Below are positions 37,965 through 46,102 of a stretch of 46,773 bases of DNA, piece by piece (position 1 is the stretch's first letter; every line of letters starts with the position of its first letter). A program made the translations under genes and the position numbers. Location of the stretch: the NCBI GenBank assembly GCA_017386585.1, contig JAFNPO010000042.1, forward strand, positions 1-46,773. Reading direction: 5' to 3'. The notes beneath the pieces are model-generated. The model was not told where the DNA came from. It worked only from the letters and a program-made list of their open reading frames with translations, and did no database searches. The stretch is from Aeriscardovia sp. (GTDB lineage: Bacteria; Actinomycetota; Actinomycetes; Actinomycetales; Bifidobacteriaceae).

Positions 37965-38366
37965 TTACTTCGCACAGAACGCGTGGTATGCGGAGGCATC
38001 CATCGCTTCGTTCAACACTTCTGAAACCGCGACCTCACAGAGCCATCCGCGCCCGTATGGGTCAGCGTTGATAACGCCGGCATCGATATCCACGTCGGAG
38101 TTCGCGCGAACGACCGCGCCAGCCACCGGACTCGGGACAGATTGCACCGACTTGGAAGACTCTAGCTCGCACAGCTGGCCACCGATGGACAGCTGAGCGC
38201 CTGCAGCGGGCAGGTCAGCGAAGATGACACTGCCTAGGCGCCGCACACCCTCAGCCGTCACACCCAAGCGCGCCGGACACACGGACCGATCCAGCCACAC
38301 ATGGGATGGGAAATACGCCAGCCTTTCCGGCGCCTCAACGCCGGAAGCGTTCTCATTCACTGTCAT
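37965..38366 (-). CDS. gcvH: Glycine cleavage H-like lipoyl protein
   Basis: About 133 residues. GcvH carries a lipoyl arm. The lipoylation site is LCELESSKSVQSVPSPVAG, with K in ESSKS, and the N-terminal FPSHVWLDRSVCPARLGVTA and C-terminal VINADPYGRGWLCEVAV are family blocks. No gcvT, gcvP or lipoate ligase lies in the window; orphan GcvH proteins occur in bifidobacteria and may serve in lipoate handling or redox defence. The ATG at 38366 is a choice; a GTG-type frame opens at 38405, and neither has a strong ribosome binding site. It precedes the App1-domain gene on the same strand. Confidence 0.9.
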   Translation of the reverse strand: MTVNENASGVEAPERLAYFPSHVWLDRSVCPARLGVTAEGVRRLGSVIFADLPAAGAQLSIGGQLCELESSKSVQSVPSPVAGAVVRANSDVDIDAGVINADPYGRGWLCEVAVSEVLNEAMDASAYHAFCAK

Positions 38367-39365
38367 GCTACTAAGGATAACCCGCCGAGATACTGTTCCC
38401 CCCACGTTCGCTTCAGAGGCGAACGGCCCCTAGGGGCACAAGGGCGTCGACGTCGCCAATTGACCAGACAAAGGGTCCAGCTCGCCGGTAAGCACCAACA
38501 TCGGCGCCGGCACGGAATCCAACGCACTTTATAGACCGTTGACCGATTCAGTTGGAAACATCTTGACATCCTCCAGCGACCGTTTGATTTTCGAATCATG
38601 GATGTGTGGATGAGCGAAGCCCATCACGGGCGCACGCTCTCCTCTTTTTCTGCCTTCGCGACCACCTCTAGACGATTACGGCGCCTCTTCGCAATCGGCA
38701 CTTAGCTTGCCGGTCAAAGAGTCCTAATTTCTAGCTACCGTTTCAGAATGGCAATGGACGTCGAGAATGACACGCCCATCGACCTGCCGACCTAGAGACG
38801 TGTTCGTAGTCCACGATCCGTATCGCGGCCCCGAAGGAGTAAGCCATTGTATCCAGCACTTCAGGTAACGCACCGGCGGCGTCAACGAGGCTGGAAGCCG
38901 CAGCGGACGATACCGGCTTGAAGCCGATCCCGGTCTTCCCGGCGCCAACACAGACCTCACCACAAACGCCGGGACAGCAGCCTGGGGGATTCCATCGCCG
39001 TCTTAAGACCTCTACGCATACCTACTGCCATCAGGTCAGTTTCCACCAGGAGCATCCCTACGAGTCACGTCTCTGAGTAAGACGTTCTTCGAGCTAGTCA
39101 CGCTAGTACGACCACAGCGGCCACGGCCTTTCTGGTGTCGTTACTGTCGTTTTCCATGCGTCCCATTATTTTATTATTCTCCGAGTTCTGCTGGATGTAC
39201 TTTGGACAATGACCTATCCGGTAAAACCCAACCGGCGCCCTAGTCCATCATGTCCTGCACTGAGGTCTCGTGTCCTCTGGACCTGTTATGCCAACCATGA
39301 ACATGAGTGCGTTTCTCCGCGCTCTAAGGCACAATGTTAGGAAAACACAAACAGAGGAGACAATA
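38367..39365. other. Gene-poor interval with decayed coding sequence
   Basis: About 1 kb without an intact gene. On the minus strand protein-like pieces appear in sequence: GAGKTGIGFKPVSSAAASSL continuing VDAAGALPEVLDTMAYSFGA near 38970-38850, then RNRLEVVAKAEKEESV and ERAPVMGFAHPHIHDSKIKR near 38680-38590, then APMLVLTGELDPLSGQLATS near 38500. They are separated by stops and frame changes. The original gene could not be identified. The last ~70 bases before trxA form its promoter region. Confidence 0.5.
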
Positions 39366-39683
39366 ATGGCAACCCAGGCAATCACCTCCCAGAATCTCGA
39401 AGAGACCATTAAGAACAACCACATCGTCCTGATCGATTTCTGGGCGACCTGGTGTCCGCCGTGCCGCGCGTTCGGCCCGATTTTCGAAAAGGCTTCCGAA
39501 GCGCATCCTGACATGGTCTTCGGCAAGGTCGATATCGACCAGAACAAGGACCTAGCCATGCAGATGCAAATCCAAGCCGTGCCGACCCTCATGGTTGTCA
39601 AGGACAGTACCGTAGTCTACAAGCAGGCAGGCGCGCTGCGCAGCTCGGACCTGGAAGACCTCATCGCCAAGGTCTCCTCCTGA
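39366..39683 (+). CDS. trxA: Thioredoxin, WCPPC type
   Basis: 105 residues. A cytoplasmic dithiol protein that reduces disulphides, accepting electrons from thioredoxin reductase. The active site is FWATWCPPCRAFGPIF, with WCPPC rather than the usual WCGPC. The cis-proline follows in QAVPTLMVVKD, and the C terminus is a normal helix. There is no signal peptide. The ATG has AGAGGAGA upstream. It is a single-gene unit closed by a strong intrinsic terminator. WCPPC is known in some actinobacterial and TlpA-like thioredoxins and changes the redox potential. Confidence 0.93.
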   Translation: MATQAITSQNLEETIKNNHIVLIDFWATWCPPCRAFGPIFEKASEAHPDMVFGKVDIDQNKDLAMQMQIQAVPTLMVVKDSTVVYKQAGALRSSDLEDLIAKVSS

Positions 39684-39717
39684 TGACGGACCTCAGCGGT
39701 TCATCGCTGTAGCACTG

Positions 39718-39756
39718 AACGCTTGACGGAAGCGCTGCTTCCGTCAAGCGTTTTTT
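39718..39756 (+). terminator. Intrinsic terminator of trxA
   Basis: Perfect stem CGCTTGACGGAAGC / GCTTCCGTCAAGCG with a 3-base loop, followed by TTTTTT. It lies 37 bases after the trxA stop; the stem could extend by two A-T pairs. Confidence 0.95.
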
Positions 39757-39885
39757 GTTATCGTGGCCATAGAAGGTGCGATTTGCCCGTCCCTTCCATG
39801 TTTCTTAGAATGAGGGTCCGTCGCCTGTGAGTTTCTGGGCGCGACCGATTTCTTTGAACACTGAACCGAACTGTCGAAGGAAGTC

Positions 39886-40989
39886 ATGGCTGAGCACAGC
39901 AGGAAGAAAACTGGTTTCTTCACGCGTCTGACCCGTAAGCAGGCCATCATTCTCATCGCGTCAGTCGCCGCGCTGGCGCTCCTCATCGTGGGTGGCGTAG
40001 CCAGCAACCATCTGTACAGGTCTACGACAGGTTCCGTGCAGAAGATTACCGCCTTCTCCGCGTCCGAGGAGAGCGCCTCCCAGGTCGCCGCCGCCGATGC
40101 GAAAGCCGCCCTAGCTGAAGGCCGCAATGGCGTGACAGAAGGCACCAGCTACACCAAGGTCGTCATCAACGGTCACGCCAAGCTTGTATTCGGCACGAAC
40201 CTCACCGATGTTCAGTCCGTCCTCCAACAGGGTAACATCACGTTACAGCCAGGCGATAGCATCACACCATCCCTGACTACTAAGGTCACTGAGTCAACCG
40301 TCATCAACATCGTTAGCGCCGGTGATACAGTCCAAACAGTAGACACCCCCATTCCGTTCAACACCATTCAGAAGGATGACCCGAACCTCCCCGTCGGCGT
40401 GCGCCAAGTCCAAACGCAGGGCCAGCCGGGAGTCATGGAAACGACCAACCTTGTGCAGATGTCCGGTACCAGGCAGGTCTCCAGCAACACTATCGCGTCT
40501 TGGGTGAAGAAAGTCCCGGTCAACGAGGTCATTCTCGTGGGCACCGGCACCACCAGCAGCTCGTCGAACTCCAGGGCTTCCAACGCTAACAGCAATTCTG
40601 GCTCCTCGTCTAACAGCCACTCGACGTCGTCTAACAGCAACTCGGCACCCCGGTCCTCCAGCTCGTCCAGCATCACGAACATCGGCACCACTGTCCCTGT
40701 GGGCAATCCACAACAAATCGCGCAGACAATGGCGGCCGCCCGCGGTTGGACCGGCGCACAGTTCACCTGCCTCGTCGAACTGTGGCAGCGCGAGTCCGGT
40801 TGGCGTGTCACCGCAGAGAATCCCTCTGGAGCGTACGGCATCCCGCAAGCGCTCCCAGGCAGTAAAATGGGTCCAGGCTGGCAGTCTAGCGCCACCGTTC
40901 AAATCTCCTGGGGTTTAGGCTACATCGCGAGTCGCTATGGCACTCCGTGCGGCGCCTGGTCCCACGAGTTGTCGGCAGGTTGGTACTAA
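39886..40989 (+). CDS. Cell-wall protein with G5-type region and C-terminal transglycosylase-like domain
   Basis: 367 residues, exported. A basic N terminus precedes one membrane segment (AIILIASVAALALLIVGGVA). Residues about 95-225 show a DUF348/G5-like pattern (TSYTKVVINGHAKLVFGTNL, later QTQGQPGVMETTNLVQMSGT). A linker of about 40 residues is almost pure S and N. The C-terminal 90 residues look like a lytic transglycosylase domain: catalytic-type Glu in LVELWQRESGWRVTAENPSG, AYGIPQALPG, and WGLGYIASRYGTPCGAW. This arrangement resembles resuscitation-promoting-factor proteins that cut peptidoglycan. The ATG has GAAGGAAG upstream. Confidence 0.87.
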   Translation: MAEHSRKKTGFFTRLTRKQAIILIASVAALALLIVGGVASNHLYRSTTGSVQKITAFSASEESASQVAAADAKAALAEGRNGVTEGTSYTKVVINGHAKLVFGTNLTDVQSVLQQGNITLQPGDSITPSLTTKVTESTVINIVSAGDTVQTVDTPIPFNTIQKDDPNLPVGVRQVQTQGQPGVMETTNLVQMSGTRQVSSNTIASWVKKVPVNEVILVGTGTTSSSSNSRASNANSNSGSSSNSHSTSSNSNSAPRSSSSSSITNIGTTVPVGNPQQIAQTMAAARGWTGAQFTCLVELWQRESGWRVTAENPSGAYGIPQALPGSKMGPGWQSSATVQISWGLGYIASRYGTPCGAWSHELSAGWY

Positions 40990-41008
40990 GAGAACTTAGG
41001 CTCGCGCA

Positions 41009-41479
41009 GTGAACTGGGAACTCAAGGAAAAGCGACACAAGGAGATTGTGCCTTCCAACACCTCGGCGACGGCCAAAAAAGCGCCGGAAACGCCGAAGGA
41101 GACGCCCAGGAGAGAGCGCATCGAAGGCTGGATTGCCATTGGTCTAGCCGTCAGCTCCATTGTGCTCCATGTTGGTGTACTTATCTATGCCCTGCGCACT
41201 GGTCACTGCTGGATCGCTCTATGGTGTGTTGTTAAGATTCTCATCGCCGTGCTGTTACTGATTACGGGTGACAGAATGGAGAAATCGGCAACGATGCGCA
41301 AGCGGGCCGAGTTGGTCAAACAAGCCGTTAGAGATTTCGGCGAAACAATGATTGTCGGCAACGGCTACGCACCCGCTCCTGAGATGACAGACGAAGACAG
41401 AGAAGATACAGGTATGGCAAGAGACGCAGACGCGTCAACAAACATGCGCGGCACCCGAGCACAACGGCCGGACAACTAA
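41009..41479 (+). CDS. Small membrane protein of unknown function
   Basis: 156 residues. It starts at GTG (AGG seven bases upstream), 19 bases after the transglycosylase-like gene, so it may be co-transcribed. A charged N terminus (KEKRHKEIVPS, PRRERIEGW) precedes two membrane segments, at about residues 42-61 (AIGLAVSSIVLHVGVLIYAL) and 66-86 (CWIALWCVVKILIAVLLLIT), then a charged cytoplasmic tail of about 70 residues. No family was recognised. Confidence 0.75.
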   Translation: MNWELKEKRHKEIVPSNTSATAKKAPETPKETPRRERIEGWIAIGLAVSSIVLHVGVLIYALRTGHCWIALWCVVKILIAVLLLITGDRMEKSATMRKRAELVKQAVRDFGETMIVGNGYAPAPEMTDEDREDTGMARDADASTNMRGTRAQRPDN

Positions 41480-41595
41480 GCTAAATATCGGCTAGGAGAC
41501 GTTGGAACCAAGATATGAAAGGGTGCTAACCATTTTGCGTCAGCGCACCGTTGGCAATCGTCAACTGTTCCCAAAAGTTTCCGTGCCCACGCCGT

Positions 41596-43287
41596 TCACT
41601 TCTGAGTTTGCGTCATCGCAGTGCTGGGCGAGGATGTAGGGGCCGACACGGTGTTGTTGTCCGTGGTGGATGACGACGTGGTGCTCTTCGTCGTGTCGTT
41701 GCTTGTCGAGTTCGTGGCACTGTTCGCCGTACCAGAGTTGGACGTGGTCGCGTTGTTGTTGGTCGACGTACCGTTGACCATTGGGTTGGAGTTGTTCGAC
41801 ATGTTGTTCTGGCTTTGCTGTTGAGCCCGCTGCTGAGCGGCTTGGGCGGCTTCCTGCTCCTCCTGGTACTGCTGAGCGGAGGTGTTGGCCGCGCTCATAG
41901 CCTGATCGAGAGTCGCCTTGGCGGTCGTCAGCTGGTCGACAGACGCTGACTGGCTGTTCATCAGGCTCTGCGCCTGGGAAATCGCCTGCTGCAACGCCTG
42001 CGTCGTTGAGGAGCTTGCTACCTTATTGGTGTCGGCCGCCAGCGTCTGAACAGCGATTGCCAAATCGTCCTTTAATGCTTGACGAGCGATATCCACGGAC
42101 TTCGCGTTCTGGGAGTTGAGGACGGTTTCGGCATCGGTCTTGATTTTCGCGGCCAACGACGACATGGTCGAGGACTGGCTATTCATAGTAGAAGCGTTCT
42201 CGTTCAGCATCGACGCAGACGCGCTCGACGGACAGGCTTCGACCGCCGGAATCGTCGTCGCCACGTCCTTCTGGAGTGTGGCCAAAGTCGCCGGATCCGT
42301 CACGGAATTACTGGCGGCTGACGTCTCGTTTTGGGCATTTTGGATGGCGGATTTCACGCTGGCGTTGGCGGACGACAGAGATTGAGCGGCCTCTTGGCAA
42401 GCGGCCAGCGCGCTTTCCTTGGCGTTCTGGCGCCACTTGTGCCAGCCGAAACCGCAGACGGCGGCCAGCAGTGCAAGCACGACAATAATCCAGACCCATG
42501 CCGCACGATGCTTCTTCTTCGCTGCTTCAGTAGTGGGGACGTCACTCGCCTGATCTGCAGCGTTGGTAGCCGCCACGCTGACAACACTCGTTCCCGCAAT
42601 ACCCGCACCCCCCGCAGGGAGTGCCGAACCTACACTAGCCGCAACCATTGGCTGCTGCTGGTGGGACGCCGACTGCGCAACGGGCTGCTGCAGCATCGTC
42701 GCCTGGGCGTCGGCCGGGTTCTGCGCGCCTTGGCCGCGGGTGAAATCGTAACCGCCTTCGGGCGCGTAGTCGTTGTAGTACAAGCCATTCTCGTCGTCAT
42801 AGCCAGGTGCATAGCCGTAATCCTGCGGGTACGCTGCGTACTCACCGGTATCGGAATCGGCGTGGCCGGGGTCGTAGTCGTACGGGTCTGGACCTTCGAT
42901 TGGCTGGCCTAAGTACATAGTTTCGGCAGGATCGGAGTCGTCAGCATCGGCCTCGTACACCGGGTTCATGCCCACGATTGTGGGCTCGTCCTCGTCCTCC
43001 TGAATGGTCGGCGCAGCCTGTGTAGTGTCTTGCTCGGCATCCGGGCCATCCTGAGTTGTATCTCGGGCGTCCTTCAAGGGCGAGCGCATCGCTGTCGTCT
43101 CCGACGGGTTGGTTCTGGGTGACGAAGACGTCGCCATGGTCTCCTGGGTCTGCTGATCCGATGTGGTGGCCCAGGCAGCGACGGCATCGGTTTTAGGGAA
43201 TTCGAGAGGATTCATCAACTGTGTCTCCTCGCCGACGTCCTTCGCGGACCGAGCCGCCTGTTCAGTGGTTTTGTTCTCGTCTGCCAT
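41596..43287 (-). CDS. Large low-complexity single-pass membrane protein
   Basis: About 563 residues of unknown function. Residues 1-250 are acidic and disordered, with Q/T-rich, D/E-rich and then Y/P/G-rich stretches (PYDYDPGHADSDTGEYAAYP). One membrane segment (AWVWIIVVLALLAAVCGFGW) is followed by an extracellular region of about 200 residues predicted helical (A/Q/S/T-rich, coiled-coil-like), and then a C-terminal tail of about 70 residues made almost only of N, S and T. The design, cytoplasmic disordered part, one membrane pass and long extracellular helix, resembles cell-envelope or stalk-like proteins of bifidobacteria. The ATG at 43287 was chosen over a TTG at 43293. Confidence 0.82.
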   Translation of the reverse strand: MADENKTTEQAARSAKDVGEETQLMNPLEFPKTDAVAAWATTSDQQTQETMATSSSPRTNPSETTAMRSPLKDARDTTQDGPDAEQDTTQAAPTIQEDEDEPTIVGMNPVYEADADDSDPAETMYLGQPIEGPDPYDYDPGHADSDTGEYAAYPQDYGYAPGYDDENGLYYNDYAPEGGYDFTRGQGAQNPADAQATMLQQPVAQSASHQQQPMVAASVGSALPAGGAGIAGTSVVSVAATNAADQASDVPTTEAAKKKHRAAWVWIIVVLALLAAVCGFGWHKWRQNAKESALAACQEAAQSLSSANASVKSAIQNAQNETSAASNSVTDPATLATLQKDVATTIPAVEACPSSASASMLNENASTMNSQSSTMSSLAAKIKTDAETVLNSQNAKSVDIARQALKDDLAIAVQTLAADTNKVASSSTTQALQQAISQAQSLMNSQSASVDQLTTAKATLDQAMSAANTSAQQYQEEQEAAQAAQQRAQQQSQNNMSNNSNPMVNGTSTNNNATTSNSGTANSATNSTSNDTTKSTTSSSTTDNNTVSAPTSSPSTAMTQTQK

Positions 43288-43482
43288 CTGCAAGGCCCCC
43301 TCCAGCCATCGAAAACAGCTTTCGCGACAATTTCGTGCTTGATTTTAGCCGGTGCCTTCTACTGTCGGTATGCTCTGCGCGGGCAAATGGAGCAATTCCT
43401 CTGCTCGGACCGTTCCTAACTTACCTGATCCGCCTCACGAATCCGCGCTATGTTTTCATATAACAAGCGCGTTTTCGCATAA

Positions 43483-43515
43483 CAAAAAGGGACCGGCGCC
43501 TCACGCCAAGTCCCT
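43483..43515 (-). terminator. Intrinsic terminator closing the 29-codon unit
   Basis: On the minus strand GGGACTTGGCG and CGCCGGTCCC pair (one bulge, one T-G pair) around TGAGG, followed by TTTTTGTT. It lies 58 bases after the stop of the small frame. Confidence 0.85.
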
Positions 43516-43572
43516 TATATGCCGCTTCTCGTCGTCCGGCTTTTTCTCTGCTGACTCAACGGCCCGTGACTC

Positions 43573-43662
43573 TCAGGCCATCCACTCGCGACCGAAAACC
43601 CGTTCGTCTGATTCGGCCAGCGCTTCAAACCAAGCCCGGAGGACGCATGCAATCTTCTTCAT
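43573..43662 (-). CDS. Candidate 29-residue small protein
   Basis: The frame encodes MKKIACVLRAWFEALAESDE then RVFGREWMA and stops with TGA. The ribosome binding site AAAGGGGA lies seven bases before the ATG. A promoter (43695-43723) and a terminator (43483-43515) bracket it, giving a transcript of about 200 bases. The peptide is amphipathic with one Cys and two W. Function is unknown; it could instead be a small RNA with an accidental frame. Called on context rather than on homology. Confidence 0.5.
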   Translation of the reverse strand: MKKIACVLRAWFEALAESDERVFGREWMA

Positions 43663-43694
43663 GATTAGTCCCCTTTCTCGTTATGAAGCGACTA

Positions 43695-43723
43695 ATGGTA
43701 CACTTCTTTTTAAGAAATGCAAA
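43695..43723 (-). promoter_or_regulatory. Promoter of the 29-codon unit
   Basis: Minus strand: -35 TTTGCA (43718-43723), a 17-base spacer, then -10 TACCAT (43695-43700). Transcription would begin near 43688, about 26 bases before the ATG at 43662. The spacer is unusually AT-rich for this DNA. It is divergent from the YdjM-like gene. Confidence 0.5.
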
Positions 43724-43812
43724 CTTGCGACACGCTTAGTTTTTCCATCCGTTTTCTGCCGCCGCGCTCCGCAGCGTCGCGCCATACTGTATTTTGAGGA
43801 GCCTGAACGCCC

Positions 43813-44436
43813 ATGATGGGACGCAACCATGTCATCGCTGGGGAATCGACTTTCGTGGCGTTGGCGCCACTACTCACCTGGGCAGATGTCCACACGAGTG
43901 CCGGGCACTCCGGATCGCACGGTTTCTTCGCATGGCTGGAGGCCAACAGCTACGGGTTGCTCTGCCACGATTGGGTAGCGTTCCTGCTGGGTTTGCTCGC
44001 CTACACCGTCGGCTGTCTGTTCCCCGACATCGACCAGCCACACAGCCTCATCACGCATCTGACGCATGTTAGCCTGCACCGGTTCATGGCTCACCGCACG
44101 TGGACGCACGCCGTTTGGATTCCTGCGTTCCTGCTGGTTTTTGCTTTGTGCTTCGAACGTGTGCCGTATATCCAGGTTATTGTCGTGTGGTTTGCGCTGG
44201 GGATGCTCAATCATGATTTCGTTGATTCGCTCAGTGACGGCGGCATCTGCTGGTTTTGGCCCATCAGTTCGTACCGTTACATCGGGCCGAACACCAAGGT
44301 CAAAGCGCATGGGCACTTCCTCAAGCTGTATCGCGTCAAGCACATCTCGGAGACAATCATGCTGGGCGCGTTCATCATGACGGCGATTTCCGGCGCGCTG
44401 TGGTGCCTTGTCGGCGGGGAGCCGTTCTATCTCTAA
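43813..44436 (+). CDS. YdjM-like membrane protein (metal-dependent hydrolase family)
   Basis: 207 residues with about four membrane segments. It belongs to the YdjM/LexA-regulated membrane protein family, annotated as a metal-dependent hydrolase. Conserved polar residues sit in MGRNHVIAGESTFVALAP, HDWVAFLLGLLAYTVG and GCLFPDIDQPHSLITH, then RTWTHAVWIPAFLLVF and MLNHDFVDSLSDGGICWFWP. The His and Asp residues probably bind metal near the membrane surface. The start has GAGGAG about ten bases upstream; the second ATG at 43816 is equally possible. Physiological role unknown. Confidence 0.85.
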   Translation: MMGRNHVIAGESTFVALAPLLTWADVHTSAGHSGSHGFFAWLEANSYGLLCHDWVAFLLGLLAYTVGCLFPDIDQPHSLITHLTHVSLHRFMAHRTWTHAVWIPAFLLVFALCFERVPYIQVIVVWFALGMLNHDFVDSLSDGGICWFWPISSYRYIGPNTKVKAHGHFLKLYRVKHISETIMLGAFIMTAISGALWCLVGGEPFYL

Positions 44437-44559
44437 CCTGCCTCCAGTACCCGAAGCCGGCTGAACCGAGTACTGATCCGACGTCGAACGGGTACTTCAG
44501 CGGTGTTTCTCCTGCTCGTTCGAAGAATTCGTTCCATCTCTCATAGAGAGGACTCTTTG

Positions 44560-45100
44560 TCCGTTCGCCGCACGCGCGTCGAGCTGCTCCTGGCAACGAC
44601 CTTCCTCACCCCCCTCATAACGTCGAACGAGACGCCCATCGTCACTACGGTTCCGCCGGCTATCAGCGCCAACCTCATCAGCCTAGCGTTCTTCACCGTC
44701 AGTTTACTGAAGAGCGGGTTTCCGTCAGGATACCCGAGTTCATCGTCTTCCGCGACTTAATGAGACTGGGGCGCCATCATAACCGTCATCCTTATCATCA
44801 TCGCTGACGTCATCCCACTCGAGCTGCGCCCAAAGGCTATGCTTCCGGCAACGTTATCTGGGGCGTTTCTCTGCACTCGTCGGACCGATCCTCTCTGGTA
44901 TCATCGTCAGCACGCTAAACTCGAGCCGGGTGTTCTGCATTAACGTGTCGCTGAACGTCGCCTGCTTCACCATCATATGTCCAGCTGTCACGAGGTTCTC
45001 TCCGCCAGCGAGAACCGAACGACCGACTACTGGTGTCAAACGCTGACTGCCTTGCAGTGAGCATCCGACTGAAATGCCGCCCTGAGCAAACCATTTTGTT
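44560..45100 (+). pseudogene. Decayed EmrB/QacA-type MFS drug transporter
   Basis: Pieces in three plus-strand phases follow the order of the family. RRTRVELLLATTFLTPLITS with PIVTTVPPAISANL (44563 onward) is helix 1. IITVILIIIADVIPLELRPK (near 44772) is the helix 4/loop block. GPILSGIIVSTLNSSRVFCI with NVSLNVACFTII (44882-44980) is helix 5-6, matching GPLLGG...WRWxFYINLP. Stops and phase changes lie between them and the C-terminal half is gone. Another short fragment near 45093 (QTILFFLIFVVSILVFP) may belong to it. Confidence 0.7.
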
Positions 45101-45331
45101 CTTCCTGATCTTTGTCGTCTCCATCCTCGTGTTTCCAGCCGTGGCGAAGTGGACCAAGAACGCCCCCTCTTCCGATGATATTTTCCACAAAGGAAGGGAG
45201 CAGCGTCGAATCTGCCAATTTATGACGGCAGCCTTGGTACGGACGAGTGCAGGTAACGAAACTTTCCTCTCTCGCTACTGAAGCCGTTTGACGTAGGTAC
45301 TCTTTGGACGCGGGCGCACGCGCGTGTCTGC

Positions 45332-45337
45332 GATAAT
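45332..45337 (+). promoter_or_regulatory. Extended -10 upstream of the 181-residue membrane protein gene
   Basis: TGC-GATAAT, an extended -10 pattern with one mismatch, lies 30 bases before the ATG at 45368. No -35 at normal spacing was found. Confidence 0.4.
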
Positions 45338-45367
45338 GAGGAGGACACTACTATCAAGGGAGAAATT

Positions 45368-45913
45368 ATGTCGCAGAAGGCTACGACGCATAACCACGTC
45401 CCGTTGACTACCACGCCAGGCAGTTCCGCATCGTCAACAATCGGTACGCAGAAATCTGATGAACAGGACTCCGTCGCACATCTAACGAGCCATCGCTCCT
45501 GGCCTGCACCTCTTGACTGGGCAGCACGCGTATTGCTCGCCGTCGCCGTCACCGCCATCGTCTGCGCTTCCATCCACCCGGCCGCTCCAGTCGGCGATGT
45601 TCTCGCTGTGACCGGAGCGGCCGTTGCGGTAGTCACGCTCGTCGCTGAGGCAGTTTACGCCAAAAAAGCCGGTGACAGCGTGCGGGGCCGCTCTTCCCGT
45701 GCCGTGCTAGGCCTAGCGTGCATTGTGTGCTGTGTCGCTATCTTCGTTGCTGGTGCACAACTGTCCGACCAGGGCGCCACCTCCTTCAAGCAAGCGGCCA
45801 ACCAGACGTCCAGCTTCCTGGCCAAAACGGCCACTAGCGGCAACAAGAATGCGAATGACACGCAGAATGGATCCAACGGGTCCGGCAAGATTAACGCGCG
45901 AAACGCTAGTTAG
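45368..45913 (+). CDS. Small membrane protein of unknown function
   Basis: 181 residues. The N-terminal 45 residues are T/S/H-rich and hydrophilic. Three membrane segments follow, at about 52-68 (ARVLLAVAVTAIVCASI), 75-95 (GDVLAVTGAAVAVVTLVAEA) and 110-130 (AVLGLACIVCCVAIFVAGAQ), then an N/G/S-rich tail. The ATG has AAGGGAGA upstream. It stands alone between two transporter pseudogenes. No family was recognised. Confidence 0.78.
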   Translation: MSQKATTHNHVPLTTTPGSSASSTIGTQKSDEQDSVAHLTSHRSWPAPLDWAARVLLAVAVTAIVCASIHPAAPVGDVLAVTGAAVAVVTLVAEAVYAKKAGDSVRGRSSRAVLGLACIVCCVAIFVAGAQLSDQGATSFKQAANQTSSFLAKTATSGNKNANDTQNGSNGSGKINARNAS

Positions 45914-46102
45914 GAGGAGAGTTCCAGCGCATCCAATTTCGCAGCCTCGATGAACTGACCGCGCGGGCTGGCTGCTCACCAGTTGGAGCGGGCGCCGAAC
46001 TGCCACGATTTGCGCCGCGACCAGCGATGTTTTATGGTGCTCCCTAAACCGCTTTCCTCCTCCGGGATGGAAAGTAGTTGAAAACGAAACGAAAGGTGTT
46101 CA

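Noticed and set aside
40553..40680. Ser/Asn-rich stretch as a DNA repeat
   Set aside because: Codons vary and no unit repeats exactly; it is a low-complexity protein linker.
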